NCBI RefSeq assembly: GCF_030272615.1
Contig: NC_081415.1
Span: 416,980,757-417,044,756, forward strand
Direction of reading: 5' to 3'
Length of the DNA: 64,000 bases
Source: Cryptomeria japonica
Taxonomy: Eukaryota > Streptophyta > Pinopsida > Cupressales > Cupressaceae
Each line of letters begins with the position of its first letter. Within the stretch, counting starts at the first letter, position 1. Of the stretch, positions 1-11,904 are shown piece by piece. A program made the translations under genes and the position numbers. The notes beneath the pieces are model-generated. The model made no database searches. It had not been told where the DNA came from and saw nothing but the letters and a program-made list of their open reading frames with translations.

Positions 1-197
1 TTGGCTTGTGCATAATGGTTGAAAAGCTAGATTTTGGGAGGAAATCTGGAATGGTTTTTCTATGCTGACTAGTCTTAGAGATTGGTCGTCTCTTATGTCT
101 CTTTTGAAATATTCTTGGGGACTATTTGTGGCTATTTATTTTTTTGTGGATTTCTTTGGTTCTGTCCTGGTTGCGAGATGGAAATCAATAGTCTTTT

Positions 198-704
198 TTG
201 ATTGATCAAGAGCTCAAATTTGCTTTTGTTGAGGAGTTAAGTAAGCGTCAACTTCTCTATTCTGAGGCTGATGATGAGCTAATTTGGATTCATTGTAAGT
301 TTGGGGAGTATTCGGTTAAAGATGGATACAAGTATTTATCTGCTAATTGTAGGGGGGAGGCATGGCCCTCTTGGTTGTTTTGGCATATTGCCTGCCTTCC
401 AAAGGCAGGAGCTTTTGCATGGCTGGCTATCCAAGATAGAGTTCTCACGGGTATGAGGTTAGATAGGCTGGGGATCACTGTTCTCTTCCCATGTGTCCTG
501 TGTGGTGGTTCATTAGATTCAACTGATCATCTTTTTCTTCATTGTCCTTTTGCTTCACAATGTTGGTATTGGCTCTTTAAGAAATTAAAATGGTTCACGA
601 CATTATGTGGGGATCTTCGGTCTCACTTTAGGGGTTGGCCTCTTTTATGTTCATCTTCTTTTTATGCTTGTGTGTGGATTATTGCCCCCTCTATTCTGAT
701 TTAG
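198..704 (+). pseudogene. LINE ORF2 fragment, zinc-binding reverse-transcriptase C-terminal region
   Basis: This is the part of a plant L1-type LINE ORF2 that follows the reverse transcriptase. A conserved tryptophan-rich block (LFWHIACLPKAGAFAWLA) is followed by a zinc-binding motif with Cys-x2-Cys (CVLCGG) and a His/His/Cys cluster (DHLFLHC). This order is typical of the zf-RVT domain. The frame stops at 704. The bases upstream (1-197) are out of frame but look like the same element. The reverse transcriptase core and endonuclease lie outside the window. The family assignment is secure, and the copy is clearly dead. Confidence 0.8.
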
Positions 705-878
705 AGGATTTGGCTGGAAAGGAATAATAGAATTTTTAGGAAGCAGTCTTCCTCATTGTCAGATGTTCTCTTCTGTATTGAGAAATCTATCTCAAAATTT
801 GCCTTGGCTTTTATTTATTAGGGTCTGACCCCTAGATGCACTTTCACTTCATGGGATAGCTGGATAATAAGGCATTGG

Positions 879-1400
879 ATGGCTTTACATCTCCTTCCTA
901 TTCAAGGGGGCATTTCTAAGAAAAGGTCTCCCTCAATTAATAGAAAAGAGGTAGTTTGGGTATCCCTCCCCCTTCCAAACATGTTAAATTTTGATGGTGC
1001 TTCTCGAGGCAACCCGAGGAAGTCTGCCATTGGGGTGGTGGTTTCTGATGAATCTTCCAATGTTATTAAAGCTCGTTGTAAGTGTATTCCTGATGGGACA
1101 AATAATGTGGCTGAAATTCATGCCCTATGTGTTGGGCTTGATTTGCTTATTTCATTAAATTTTAAAGATGTTGTGATAGAAGGAGATTCGTTAGTTGTCT
1201 TTTATGCGAGTACAAATCACACTAGTAATTCTTGACATCTAAAATATTGGTTGGACAAGGTTTTGTTGCAGCTTGAGTTCTTTAACTCTTTCTCTATTTC
1301 TCATTGTTATAGAGAAGATAATTATGTCGCTGATTTTTTGGCAAATAAAGCTTTAAATGAGAATATTCAAATTTTGGTTGATATTGAGGAGTTGTCTGCC
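879..1400 (+). pseudogene. LINE ORF2 fragment, RNase H domain
   Basis: This is a type-I RNase H domain as found at the C-terminus of plant L1-type LINEs, where it removes RNA from the RNA:DNA hybrid during retrotransposition. The four catalytic acidic residues are recognisable: Asp in NFDGASRGNP, Glu in NNVAEIHAL, Asp in IEGDSLVV and Asp in NYVADFLA. One in-frame stop near 1233 splits the domain, and the second half resumes at 1251. It lies directly downstream of the zinc-binding region on the same strand, so the two are one element. The other proteins with this fold, domesticated RNase H-like plant proteins, are unlikely given the LINE context. Confidence 0.82.
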
Positions 1401-1502
1401 TCCTTTTCCTTCCAAGTCTTAAAGTTTATTTTTTTTGCATACTCTTTTTCTTTGCCTCGACCTTGCATTTTGTTTGGAATTGTCAGCATGTATGTAGTTT
1501 AG

Positions 1503-2085
1503 TGCGATGGTGTATGGGGCCTTTTTGGCCGCTTTATATCACCACATTAATGCTGCATGCTTACTCATAATCTTAAAGAAGGTGCTGGCTGGTGCCTAGC
1601 TCTTGAGTTGCTTCAGTACGGGGTATTTTTTTGATTGCATTATCATTAAGTCTGTACTGGTCACTTGCACAGTATCTCCACTCATATGTTTTAATGATAG
1701 TCTTTTGCAGTAGTAGTGGCAGCTTGCACACATGATTATTTTGCATTGCTTATGTTGTTTGTCTTTTGATGTGGTGACTTGTGTGTGCTTATTGGAACAG
1801 TCTTGGAGATATGGATCATGCGAATATCTTGCATTTACTGCAGGAATTAGATGGAAGTTATGCTTGCTTCTTAATGATGCCTACTGATTATTTTTTCCTC
1901 TAAGGTGACAGCCTGTGGATGCTTGTTGGTACGGTGTTTTGTGAGTTAGCTCGTGCTGACCTCTGATCTTATATCATTTTAATTCACTTGGATGATGTGC
2001 TTCTTTATTAATGATGTCTCATTTTTTCTTTATAAGCTTTCTACATTCTGTTGTGTGTTTTATTTTCCATTGTGCTTTTCTTGTG
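1503..2085. other. LINE downstream region, no clear coding
   Basis: T- and G-rich sequence follows the RNase H domain. Short open runs exist, for example from an ATG at 1811, but nothing recognisable. It is probably the 3' part of the LINE or unrelated decayed sequence. Confidence 0.4.
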
Positions 2086-2712
2086 ATGGAGGCTGCTGGT
2101 TATAGATATTCTTTGCTTGTTAAGCAGTGTGATTTTCAAGACCCTCATGTTTTTTATGATGAGAAGCTTGGTTGACTATTTAAAATTCATTCTTTAGAAT
2201 TTTCTTTTGCTTTTCTCAGGGTGGTGGGTAGATGATGGTTGGTGGAGAATGCTAATATTTTTCTTGCTGAAGTTGCTTCTCATTTTATTACTGTGTGTAT
2301 GGACATGCTCTTGGATGCTTCTTTGGTTCAAGCATTATTGGATGCATACTTTCATCCCTCTCTTTATTCTATTGTTGATTTGGATAATGCTTTGTCTCTT
2401 TATCATTTTGAGCTTGGTGCTTTTCCTTATGGTGGTTTTGTATCTCGGTCTGTATTATTATCTAGTGGCTGGAATTGTGAGTTACTTTCACATATAAGAG
2501 GTGGTCTGATTTCTAACCTTTATGATGACACAATGTTTGCTCTTGTAGCTTTTTTAGATCATGTATCTCCAGATATCTTGGCTATGGCTGTTAATGTGTT
2601 TTCAGGTATTCATTTCCTTCTTGATTCATTAAAGGCAGTTATGTCTCTTCTGAGTGTAGTTGTGCCTCTACAGGTGGTTGCTCCAGACAATCAGAATGCG
2701 GCAACTTCCTAG
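2086..2712 (+). pseudogene. Decayed reading frame of unknown function
   Basis: An ATG at 2086 opens a frame that runs to 2712 with only two internal stops (near 2176 and 2227), so about 200 codons remain in register. The final 157 codons (from 2239) are uninterrupted. The predicted protein is rich in Leu, Val, Ser and Ala and lacks long charged stretches. I do not recognise it. It follows a LINE on the same strand and could be a trailing part of that element or a captured fragment. The long overlapping frame at 2207-2497 is hydrophobic and looks like a shadow. Whether this was ever a gene is uncertain. Confidence 0.3.
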
Positions 2713-3403
2713 CCTTTCTCCCCTCCTGAGGAAGGTTCTAGCACTTGGTTTTTGCACTCTTGACGCTCGCAGGCTTGCCTTCTTCTTTGATAGTTTTGTC
2801 TCTACTTTACATATTTTGGGGGGGTGGGTTTTATTATTGTAACTGGCTTTGTTGGCCCTTATGGTTTTTTGGGGATGGATTGGGGCTGGTTTGGATTATT
2901 CACTTCTCTTCTTCGAATATAATCAATTGTATTATTTTCCCATTGGGACTTTTATGAACAAGACTGGAGGTTTTCTTTGCCTAGTTCTTTCCTACCGGTG
3001 CTATTTGAACTAGGATCGTGTATAAAAATTATAAATATTAAATAAATTAGTGGTCTTCCACTTTTATTGAAAAAAATAAAAATATTATTACCAAAATTTT
3101 GAAAATAATTTAACAAATCTAGAAAATAAATAAAACAATACATTATTAAAAAAATTATTATAAAAAATTAGTAATATAAACTATTAAAAAAATAATAACA
3201 ACATATAAAACATAAGACACTTTAAAAAAAAACTATATTAAAATATGAAATATTAAAAATTAAATAAACTTTAAATCGACTCAAATGGTAGAAGGTACGA
3301 TGATATGGAAGGCTAGCAAGTTGGCAACATGTACAGAGATAGGCATGGTCCAACAATCTATGTGTTTGGGTAGCCAGTGCCCATTATGAATAACATATAT
3401 ATT
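2713..3403. other. LINE 3' tail and AT-rich spacer
   Basis: 2713-3000 continues the T/G-rich style of the LINE tail. 3030-3270 is extremely AT-rich with many A runs, compatible with an old poly(A) end, and is followed by ordinary sequence up to the copia LTR. No coding seen. Confidence 0.4.
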
Positions 3404-3412
3404 TGTTGATAT

Positions 3413-4586
3413 TGTTACTACTTATCAAATTGCCATTAGTTTCATATCCAAAGTCATACTATATATTCTAGTCGGTTAGTATTACCGAATCATGCAGTCG
3501 GTACACACAGAGAAGTCGGTATGAACAGTCTAGTCGGTTCTAGAAGAAAGCAGTCACAGAACATAGTATTCACCGAGTTGTTTACCGAGTAATGTTTCAT
3601 GGCTACCGAGCAGTAATGTTAACTCACCGAGTTGATATTCACTGAGTGAAACATTTTACCAGATACATTGAACCTGGACATGCACATGAAAACATGTTAC
3701 AAGATCGAGGCACATCTAACCGTTTTTGCATTAGAAATTGCACTAGGAGATTGTGTATGATTGCAAGGTCAATCTAACCAATGAAATATTTTGTTTAGTT
3801 ATTCATTTGAGGAATCTTTTTGTAAGATCGAAGCAATGAATCAGATCACCGCTATAAGAGATCTATTTATACAACATGATTTTAGGGTTAGAAGAGATAT
3901 ACAAGAGATGTGAGTGTGTATGCATGAAGGAAGACTGTTACAGAGACATAGAGAGGTCACCGAGAAGGTTATCAGTGAACAGTCGAAGAATAGAGTAAAC
4001 AAAAGGGTTTACCGAGTTACAATATGGGTTACTGAGGTATGCTACAAGCTAGGTAATCTTATTCAGAGCACATTGAATCTGCTATAGCATTTCAGATGTA
4101 AAGTTGCAGATATATGTAATGATTTTATTGTAATATTTTAAAGTTGTAAGAGAAACCTTTAACAGGGTAAAAGACTCTAACCAAGTCTATAAATTGTAAA
4201 TCCTTTAACCAAGTGCAGGACTTATATAGTGTTGTAAAATCCTTTAGTAAGGTAGATCTAACTGATCTTGATACTCCTAACAGGGTAAGCTATCAGAAAT
4301 AGCTAAATGTAGCTCTAACCGAGCATTCTTTATTATTGCAGTAGTGAAGTTGTGGGTGCCATCCCCAGCGCAATTTTTCTCTCTAACCAAGAGTTTCTGC
4401 ATGACCAAAATATATGTGTTATGGAGTAAGTCATGTATGATTGTTATCTGTTGATTTTAGCTTTATTTAATGTTAATGCACTATTCTATTTATGCATAAT
4501 AGTAAGGTTATTATCAAAGAAAAGTTTTGGAGTACTGATTCACCCCTCCCCTCTCAGTACATTAGCTTTTCATATTGGGCCTAACA
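3413..4586 (+). repeat. NA1 5' LTR
   Basis: 1174 bp, beginning tgttactact and ending gggcctaaca. A TATA-like tatttata lies at 3864-3871 and is the probable promoter. The hairpin at 4532-4560 lies 26 bp before the LTR end. The first 3' LTR base is at 10283. Confidence 0.93.
4532..4560 (+). other. NA1 5' LTR hairpin with C-rich loop
   Basis: gtactga (4532-4538) and tcagtac (4554-4560) are perfectly complementary around a C/T-rich loop. The 3' LTR keeps it at 11402-11430. Equivalent hairpins with different stem sequences occur in the other families of this window. Confidence 0.75.
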
Positions 4587-4588
4587 AT

Positions 4589-4600
4589 TGGTATCAGAGC
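4589..4600 (+). promoter_or_regulatory. NA1 primer binding site, initiator-Met tRNA
   Basis: tggtatcagagc lies 2 bp after the 5' LTR. It is the same primer as the autonomous copia element COP1. Confidence 0.9.
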
Positions 4601-4648
4601 TACAATCTTGGAAAAGGGTTTAACTACCTAAAGAGAAAGATCTTAGCA

Positions 4649-6000
4649 ATGGAAGGCTACAAACAATCTTGGAGGATTGTGTATCTTCAAGAAGAGCTGG
4701 ATAATGCAAATCAAGTGATTGCAGACATGCAAAGGCAAATGCAAAAATATCTGAAAGTAAGGAGAAGATTATTTGATGACTTGCAAGATTCTCAAGAGCT
4801 AGTGGAACAAATCGAGACATCATCTCAGAACAGTATATCTAAAGAGACTAAAGAAATGATTGGAATGTTGAAAGAAAAGAACAAAGCATTTTCTGATCAA
4901 CTAAAAGCAATGAAAAGAGAACATGAACATTTCAGTACACAGATGACTGAAAATCTAGATGCATTAAGGATAGCCAAGGATAAAGCAAGAGATCTATAAA
5001 GAGAGAAACAACAACTTGAAGCTCTAGTATCTGATAAGGATGATGAAATCATAAGGTTCATTGGTATTCAACAAAATATGACAGATCAACTAGGTTATGC
5101 ACATCATGAAGCAATTCTAAAGAATGATGAAAATCAATCATTGAAACTTGAAGTATCAAGGTTGATTGGTGAACTTGAAACATAGAAGAAATCCAAAGAA
5201 ACATTGGAGAAAAGTTATGAAGCATCAAAGATGTTGGATGAGAAACTAAATACAAGAAGACCCTACAAAGATGTAGGACTCAGTTACAAAGGAAAAGACT
5301 CTACCAAGAAAGGAATTCATACTACTGAGAGAGGAGAATCATCAAAACAAGCTGGAAACAGATTAACATCAAAAGGAAGAAGCCTATTTGCTACTACTAT
5401 GGAAATCAAGGTCATACTGCCAACATATGCCAGATCAGAAAAGGTAAGCAATCGAATATCATTAAATCCAATGGATATTGTTACAATTGTAATAAATATG
5501 GTCACACACCTAATCAATGTAGGACAAAGTTTGTTAACAACTATCAGAAGGCAAAATTCAAAGGGTTTTGTAAAAACTGCAATAGATATGGACATAGTAC
5601 CGAGAAGTGCTCGTTTAAGCAAAAGAACTACATGAAGTATCCACACCGAGCAAACACTGGAGGTTACCGAACTCACACAGATCCTTACTGACAATAGGCA
5701 GCAGCACCATGGGATTACAATACAAGGATATGGTGCAAATGTTGTGGAAGATATGGACATATAAGTGCCAACTGTTTTATAATATTTGGAATGAACAACT
5801 GGAGATCATGGAGAAATCCTGGTATGTCATGTTTTCATTGTCACAAAGTTGGACAGTTAGCTGGAGATTGCAGAGATCAACCTAGGAAAGACACTGAAGA
5901 GATAAAAGAAAAATTCAAGATGATTTGGAAAAAGAAAGAAATTATGTCAGATGAAGAAAGTACCTTACCTACCGAGTTAGGTGTACCTATTTCAGATTAG
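4649..6000 (+). pseudogene. NA1 Gag-like protein: coiled coil plus array of CCHC zinc knuckles
   Basis: This is the first frame of the element, starting at the ATG at 4649. The first 170 or so codons are rich in Glu, Lys, Gln and Leu with heptad character and predict a long coiled coil. After a basic linker and a frame change near 5385 come five knuckle-like units. CYNCNKYGHTPNQC, CKNCNRYGHSTEKC and CKCCGRYGHISANC are intact. The first (CYYYGNQGHTANIC) has lost its second Cys. The last (CFHCHKVGQLAGDC) has Gln for His. The tail is acidic and ends at 6000. It probably binds element RNA as a nucleocapsid. It differs from copia Gag in lacking the UBN2-type region. Stops at 4997 and near 5183 disable it. 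Confidence 0.7.
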
Positions 6001-6486
6001 TCAAGAAAAGGTATGAAGGGACTGCATTGTTTAAAAGTTAAATCATAACAGATCCTATTCTATTATGTACAAAATTCAAAATTTGCATAGTTAAGATGCA
6101 ATTAGTCAGTTTATATACTATACAAGAAACCTATCAAGTCGGTTAATAAAGCAAAGTTGGGTACTCGGTGAAAACAGAAAAAGGAGTAAATCGGTAAAAG
6201 GTGAACTAAGTGCATTTAATATCTTGACCTAACTTGCACAGAGCCCGATAAGGTATTTTTGAGTACTTAAAAGTGTTTTCATGGTCATTTTCATTCACCC
6301 AAGTTTTCGAGAAGCAGAGCAGAGTGAATAAAAGCGATCAAACTTCATTCAGAGCAATTTTTGAGGTATTTACATCAATCTATTCACACTGTTAAGCTGG
6401 TTTCTGATCTAGTCAAATTGCTATTGTCTACCGAGTGTGAAGCGTCAGTCATTTGTAAACCCTAAGGATAACTTGTCAAATCTTAC
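6001..6486 (+). other. NA1 spacer between frames
   Basis: Noncoding sequence with several short accgagt/gtcggt-type words that also occur in the LTR. It probably contains the leader of the second frame. No promoter can be defined. Confidence 0.4.
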
Positions 6487-6498
6487 TTGAAACCTACC

Positions 6499-9400
6499 AT
6501 GGCGCCCAAGATCCAAGACCCTGTAGTTGTCCAAAATGTGGAGAAGCCCTCACTAAAATATTCTCTAACTCCCAAAGTTGCCTCAGAACTGGATGATAAA
6601 ACTGCATTTTCACTCATCCCAGATCGAGTCTTGTTAGTGGAAGATGTCAGATTCTTTACCAAATGCCATGTTGAGGAACTCGGTCATGTAGAGATTAGTG
6701 ACATATGATGAACTGTGCACTGATGGCAAACTGTATAGAAAATTTGAGCATATCAAAATCAAGGGATTAACTGAAGTCCTAGTCTATCCCCATGTGTTCA
6801 AACCCCAGTGGGTTAAGTTTGTATTGAGTAGAGTACATGATGATTTCATGTGGCTACAAGAGCAATCATTCAAGATCACGAAGGAAGTCATTCACCTGAT
6901 CACCGGGTATCCCATCTACAATCATGCTCGTGCACAGAAAATGATATCACAAAAGGAGCTAATCAGTCTAACCGGAGTAGAATCTGATTACTGAGGACTG
7001 AAACTGAATAATGTCACTGATGCAGAACTAAAGTTTGCAATTAGAGTTATTGGTTACTATTTCTTCCAATCTGCAAGGGAAAACAGTGTACCATGTGCTG
7101 CAGTGGACTTGGCCTACAAAATAGTGAAGAAGGGAATGAAAGTAGACTTATGTGAAGTGCTACTAAAGAACCTATTTGAGAACCTGAACACAATAAGGAA
7201 GCTGAAGAAGAACAACTTGGCAAACACACTAAAGTTCGGTTCACTACTTGTATGTATGTTTTTCTATTTTGAGAAGTTCTTTCCCTCAGTCGGTAAAGTA
7301 GTATGGGAGCTACACCAGCCTATCACCCATCAGATCAATGACTACATCAAGAAGTTAGGAGATAACTTTAATGATATCATGGATGATTACTTCAGCAAAT
7401 TCCAAGAGAAAATGCACAACAAGTACATGATTCCAGCACAGCTGGTCAAAAAATACAAGGACAATATATGTTTTGAAGTTGACATTGATTATTGCTATGT
7501 AAATGTTGTTGAACCGAGGACTCAATCATTACAACCAATGGGTTATGAGATTGATTATGATATTACACAACAACAAATTGATGCCTATTTATCATTGCCA
7601 AGGTATGCAACCGAACTAAGGTATGGAACCTATGAAGAGGTGAAGGAGAAAGTAAAAATGAGCATTGTAGTACCTAAGGCTACAAGAAAAGCTACAAAGA
7701 TGATAAAGGTTTTATCTGAGAAATTCAGAGAAGAATCCTCCTCTACAACTGTCAAAGGCAATCTTGCCATTACCGAAGAGGAATCAGAAGCACAGGAGGC
7801 TGCAATAACATTAAGCACAGAGTTGCCAAAGGGTAAAGTTTTGAAAAGAAAGAAACAGGACATCACAAAAGCCCTACCAACTCCACCAACAAAGATACCC
7901 AACACCAGAGCATCAGCTGCATCACTGAGTAAGAAGCAAAAGAGTGTTGCTGCACCAAAGGTAACCAAGACTTACAAGAAATCTACTTGGAGACTCATTT
8001 TGGCAAAAGAGTCGAGTGATATAGAGTTTGATGATGCAAACAAATTCCAGATTGTGAAAAGAAAAAAAGTAAACATTCACAGTGTTGAAAACTTTTGTGC
8101 CAATCTTAAAGAATATGGTGGATTTGCAGGATTCATATATGTTAAGTATGAGACTAGGAATAATGATGAGAAATGACAGATTGAAGAAGCTGTCATCTAT
8201 ACACTTCTGAAGTTTCGGTTAGCACCATTAGAACTAGCAAAGTCACTTCTGAGTGAACTCTACTTACATATTGATAATAGATGGAAATATGCAATGGACT
8301 CAGAGAGACAAATAAGAGAAAGAAGTCTAGTCCTTCTATTTCATGACATGTCCGTAACAGAAATCAAGGAGCATTTAACCACATACAATTCTAAATTTCT
8401 TGTGAAACAGAGAGCCTTAAAATTGATGAATGGGCTATATATAGATGTGGAGAATGAGACAAAAGCCAAGTGGTAGGAGATCTTCAAACAAAAGGATGTC
8501 GATGAACAATCTCAAATTGAAATTGTTGATGTCACCGAGCAAGGTCTAGACCCGGTTGACACTATACAAATTGATGAAGATGTAATGGATGAAGCAACAT
8601 TGGAGCAGGAAATGATTGAAGGCACTACTTATGCAAAACTTGTCTCTAGTGAATCTGTCTTAGAACAAGTTCAGCCTTATCCACCGGTGAAGGCACCAAT
8701 CTCAACTGAAGCTCCCAAGGACACCGAGCAAGGCACCGAAGGTAACAAATCTGAAGCTGTAGGAGATACAAGTAACAAATCTGAAGCTGTAGGAGATACA
8801 AGTAACAAATTTGAAGCTATAGGAGATACAACCAAAGATCAGACATCTCAAGCACAGACAAGCACTGCAAATGTTACAACTAAGACCCCTATCACTGAGC
8901 CACCCAAAGACACTGCAACGGCTATAGGAACTGACCAAAGTGTTGCATCTATCGAGCAACCTACCGAGGATCAACAAGCCTCACAAGCACTTGTCTTAGT
9001 GCCTCAGACCAAAGGAAAAGAAAAGAAGGTGAGAAAGCATGATTTTAAATTTGACTTATCCAAACCGATCGTGTTGCCCAATGTAGACATCTCCAAATTG
9101 AAAGGGCAAGCACTCACTGAATTTAGTGAACTATGCAAAGCAAAGGCTGAATAGGAGAAGCAACTGGCCATATAGAAAAAGAATAAAGTACTTCATAAGG
9201 TTAGGACACTACTCATAGAAATGGTACCTTCAGCAACAGTGTCAACCGATACAACCATCCATATTCAATTGGATGAACTCCTCAATCAGATTGAAACATC
9301 TAGAGTTGATGCATCTGAGTACTTAAGCAAGCTCAAGGATAAAGAGCTTACGACAAAAATGATAGAGGAAGTACATAAATCAATTGCTGTTAGCAAGGTA

Positions 9401-9904
9401 AAACTTGTCAAATTCATTGCTGAGTTGTCCCCTCAACTCAAGCATATTTTTTATTTATTCCAGAAACTGTGTACATTTTCCTTATTTATTAAAGATGTCA
9501 AAAATAAAACTGATGCAATTGAGAAAGAGATCACTGATCTCTCATCTAAGTTGACCACTGAGCCTAATTCAATTCAGAACTTTTACACAAAGCTACAATA
9601 GCTCATGGCTCAACAGTTAGAACTGAGGAATGAAGAGCATAAAATCAGGATGGATATAATGACCCTTCAGACATTATTTCTTCCTCATCTCTCATCAGTA
9701 CAGGAACAGATCAACCGTGCTACACACTTATCCACTACACAAGAGGGAAGCACTCTTGATGGCTTAATATCACTTTTAGTTGATATTCAAGCACAAAATT
9801 ATTTAATGGAAAGTGTCAAGGACTCACTCTCAGTCACCCTCACCGACGCCCGGACCAAGTATAAGACTATTTTTGATCAGTTACCGCCTCCGGAGGGAAA
9901 TTAA
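6499..9904 (+). pseudogene. NA1 second frame, large protein of unknown function
   Basis: The start ATG at 6499 lies in a good context (accatggcg). After a frameshift near 6700 a single frame continues to 9904, broken only by stops near 6992, 8174, 8474, 9152, 9173 and 9599, giving about 1130 codons. The N-terminal part has conserved blocks shared with NA2-NA4: VEDVRFFTKCHVEELG, KITKEVIHLITGYP, FGSLLVCMFFYF and PMGYEI. The middle is Lys/Pro/Ser/Thr-rich and contains a 30-bp tandem repeat. The C-terminal 250 residues are rich in Leu, Glu and Lys and probably form a coiled coil. No enzyme motif is visible. Homology to the third frame of GYP1 is discussed in the findings. Confidence 0.6.
8747..8836 (+). 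repeat. Three-unit 30-bp minisatellite inside the NA1 second frame
   Basis: The unit encodes NKSEAVGDTS. It occurs three times in phase, the third slightly changed (NKFEAIGDTT), so the repeat keeps the frame. Confidence 0.85.
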
Positions 9905-10282
9905 GTTTTTAATGTTTGTCAAAAAGGGGGAGTAATATTATGATACTACATAGAGGAAAGTAATACCCAACAAAGGGGGAGTAATACTATATTTGGAGAG
10001 TAATACAGTTTTGATAATATAGTTTTGAGTATTGTATACAAAGGGAGTATACCGTGCAGAATATACAGAGCATTCAGAGCACACAAGTACATAACAGAAC
10101 CGAACATGCAAAATTTAGAGTTATGTATAGAATAATGATAAGGGAAGTATATCTGTACATACTATTTTATTGACTATTGTATATATTGTCAAGTATAGTC
10201 ATTTTGCAAGTATATAGTTTTTGAGTTATGACTTTGTAAGTAGTTTTTGTCAAACATCTCAACTAATGTCAAAAGGGGAGAT
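9905..10282 (+). promoter_or_regulatory. NA1 3' untranslated region with repeated polypurine tracts
   Basis: Three purine tracts occur: aaaaagggggag near 9921, aaagggggag near 9974, and the true tract aaaaggggagat at 10271-10282 abutting the 3' LTR. Only the last has the position of a functional plus-strand primer. Confidence 0.7.
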
Positions 10283-10311
10283 TGTTACTACTTATCAAAT
10301 TGCCATTAGTT
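10261..10311 (+). other. NA1 stem bracketing the polypurine tract and LTR start
   Basis: aactaatg (10261-10268) is perfectly complementary to cattagtt (10304-10311). The loop contains the polypurine tract and the first bases of the LTR. The corresponding stems in NA2 and NA4 are unrelated in most positions but also perfect. Confidence 0.6.
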
Positions 10312-11456
10312 TCATATCCAAAGTCATACTATATATTCTAGTCGGTTAGTATTACCAAATCATGTAGTCGGTACACACAGAGAAGTCGGTATGAACAGTC
10401 TAGTCGGTTACAGAAGAAAGCAGTCACAGAACGCAGTATTCACCAAGTTGTTTACCGAGTAATGTTTCATGGCTACCGAGCAGTAAAGTTAACTCACCAA
10501 GTTGATATTCACCGAGTGAAATATTTTACCAGATACATTGAACCTGGACATGCACATGAAAACATGTTACAAGATCGAGGCACATCTAACCATTTTTGCA
10601 TTGGAAATTGCACTAGGAGATTGTGTATGATTGCAAGGTCAATCTAACCAATGAAATATTTTGTTTAGTTATTCATTCGAGGAATCTTTTTTTAAGATCG
10701 AAGCAATGAATCAGATCACTGCTGTAAGAGATCTATTTATACAACATGATTTTAGGGTTAGAAGAGATATACAAGAGATGTGAGTGTGTATGCATGAAGG
10801 AAGACTGTTACAGAGACACATAGAGGTCACCGAGAAGGTTATCAGTGAACAGTCGAAGAACAGAGTAAACAGAAGGGTTTACCGAGTTACAATATGGGTT
10901 ACTGAGGTATGCTACAAGCTAGGTAATCTTATTTAGAGCACATTGAATCTACTATAGCATTTCAGATGTAAAGTTGTAGATATATGTAATGATTTTATTG
11001 TAATATTTTAAAGTTGTAAGAGAAACCTTTAACAGGGTAAAAGACTCTAACCAAGTCTATAAATTGTAAATCCTTTAACCAAGTGTAGCACTTATATAGT
11101 GTTGTAAAATCCTTTAGTAAGGTAGATCTAACTGATCTTGATACTCCTAACAGGGTAAGCTATTAGAAATAGCTAAATGTAGCTCTAACCGAGCATTCTT
11201 TATTATTGTAGTAGTGAAGTTGTGGGTGCCATCCCCACCATAGTTTTTCTCTCTAACCAAGAGTTTCTGTGTGACCAAAATATATGTTTTATGGAGTAAG
11301 TCATGTATGATTGTTATCTGATGATTTTAGCTTTATTTTATGTTACTACACTATTCTGTTTATGCATAATAGTAAGGTTATTATCAAAGAAAAGTTTTGG
11401 AGTACTGAGTCACCCCTCCCCTCTCAGTACATTAGCTTTCCATATTGGGCCTAACA
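10283..11456 (+). repeat. NA1 3' LTR
   Basis: 1174 bp, the same length as the 5' LTR, ending ctaaca before the gatat duplication. The hairpin at 11402-11430 and TATA-like sequence at 10734-10741 are retained. Confidence 0.93.
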
Positions 11457-11461
11457 GATAT

Positions 11462-11851
11462 GTGGCGACTGGTCATGCAAAGTATTGTACACTCATAATG
11501 TATCCTCCCTAGGGTTTGGGGGCATAGCCCCTGAAATTTTTGGCTTTTTTTGTTGAAAAAAAAATCGACATTGAAAAAAACCTAAAAAAATAGCCGACTT
11601 TGTATGTTGCCCTAAAAATTGTATTTTATAAGTGGCTGGAATGTAAAATGGGCATGGTAATTGTGTTGTACCGATTTATTGGATAATAAGAAAAGATTGG
11701 ATGACTGTGTTATGTGGATGTAGCCCATCTTGGGTGAACGACGTTAAATCTCTGTGTTATCTGTGTTATGTTTTTTTTCTTCATCTTTTGTGTTTGTATC
11801 TGCATATAATTTTTAATTTATATTTTCTTTGGATATGCCTAAACCCTAACA
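11462..11851 (+). repeat. COP1 5' LTR, main part
   Basis: This is the continuation of the LTR begun at 3404-3412. It ends in ccctaaca, directly before the primer site. The total LTR is 399 bp against 437 bp for the 3' copy. The difference is mostly an extra G-rich segment in the 3' copy. Confidence 0.88.
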
Positions 11852-11853
11852 AT

Positions 11854-11865
11854 TGGTATCAGAGC
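11854..11865 (+). promoter_or_regulatory. COP1 primer binding site, initiator-Met tRNA
   Basis: tggtatcagagc lies 2 bp after the LTR end and is complementary to the 3' end of plant initiator methionine tRNA, the usual copia primer. Confidence 0.88.
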
Positions 11866-11904
11866 TGTGTATTTATGTAAATTGGCAAGGGCTTTCAGAT
11901 TTGA

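Larger units (their letters stand above)
3413..11456 (+). mobile_element. NA1: non-autonomous LTR retrotransposon with Gag-like and unknown frames
   Basis: A complete 8044-bp insertion flanked by the exact 5-bp duplication gatat (3408-3412 and 11457-11461). It has two LTRs of 1174 bp, an initiator-Met primer site, a polypurine tract, a decayed Gag-like frame and a long second frame. There is no protease, RT or integrase anywhere between the LTRs. By eye the LTRs differ at roughly 40-50 positions, about 4%, so it is moderately old. It sits 9 bp into the 5' LTR of COP1. It shares its layout with NA2, NA3 and NA4. Confidence 0.92.

Noticed and set aside
2207-2497. Hydrophobic 96-codon frame that looks like a membrane protein
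   Set aside because: It overlaps the longer frame 2086-2712 in another register, and T-rich DNA gives false hydrophobic frames.
5317-5760. 147-codon open frame on the minus strand
   Set aside because: It is antisense to the NA1 zinc-knuckle region, which is clearly the real coding strand.
10462-10647. Open frame in the NA1 3' LTR
   Set aside because: It is LTR sequence. The same stretch in the 5' LTR has changes, and nothing supports coding.
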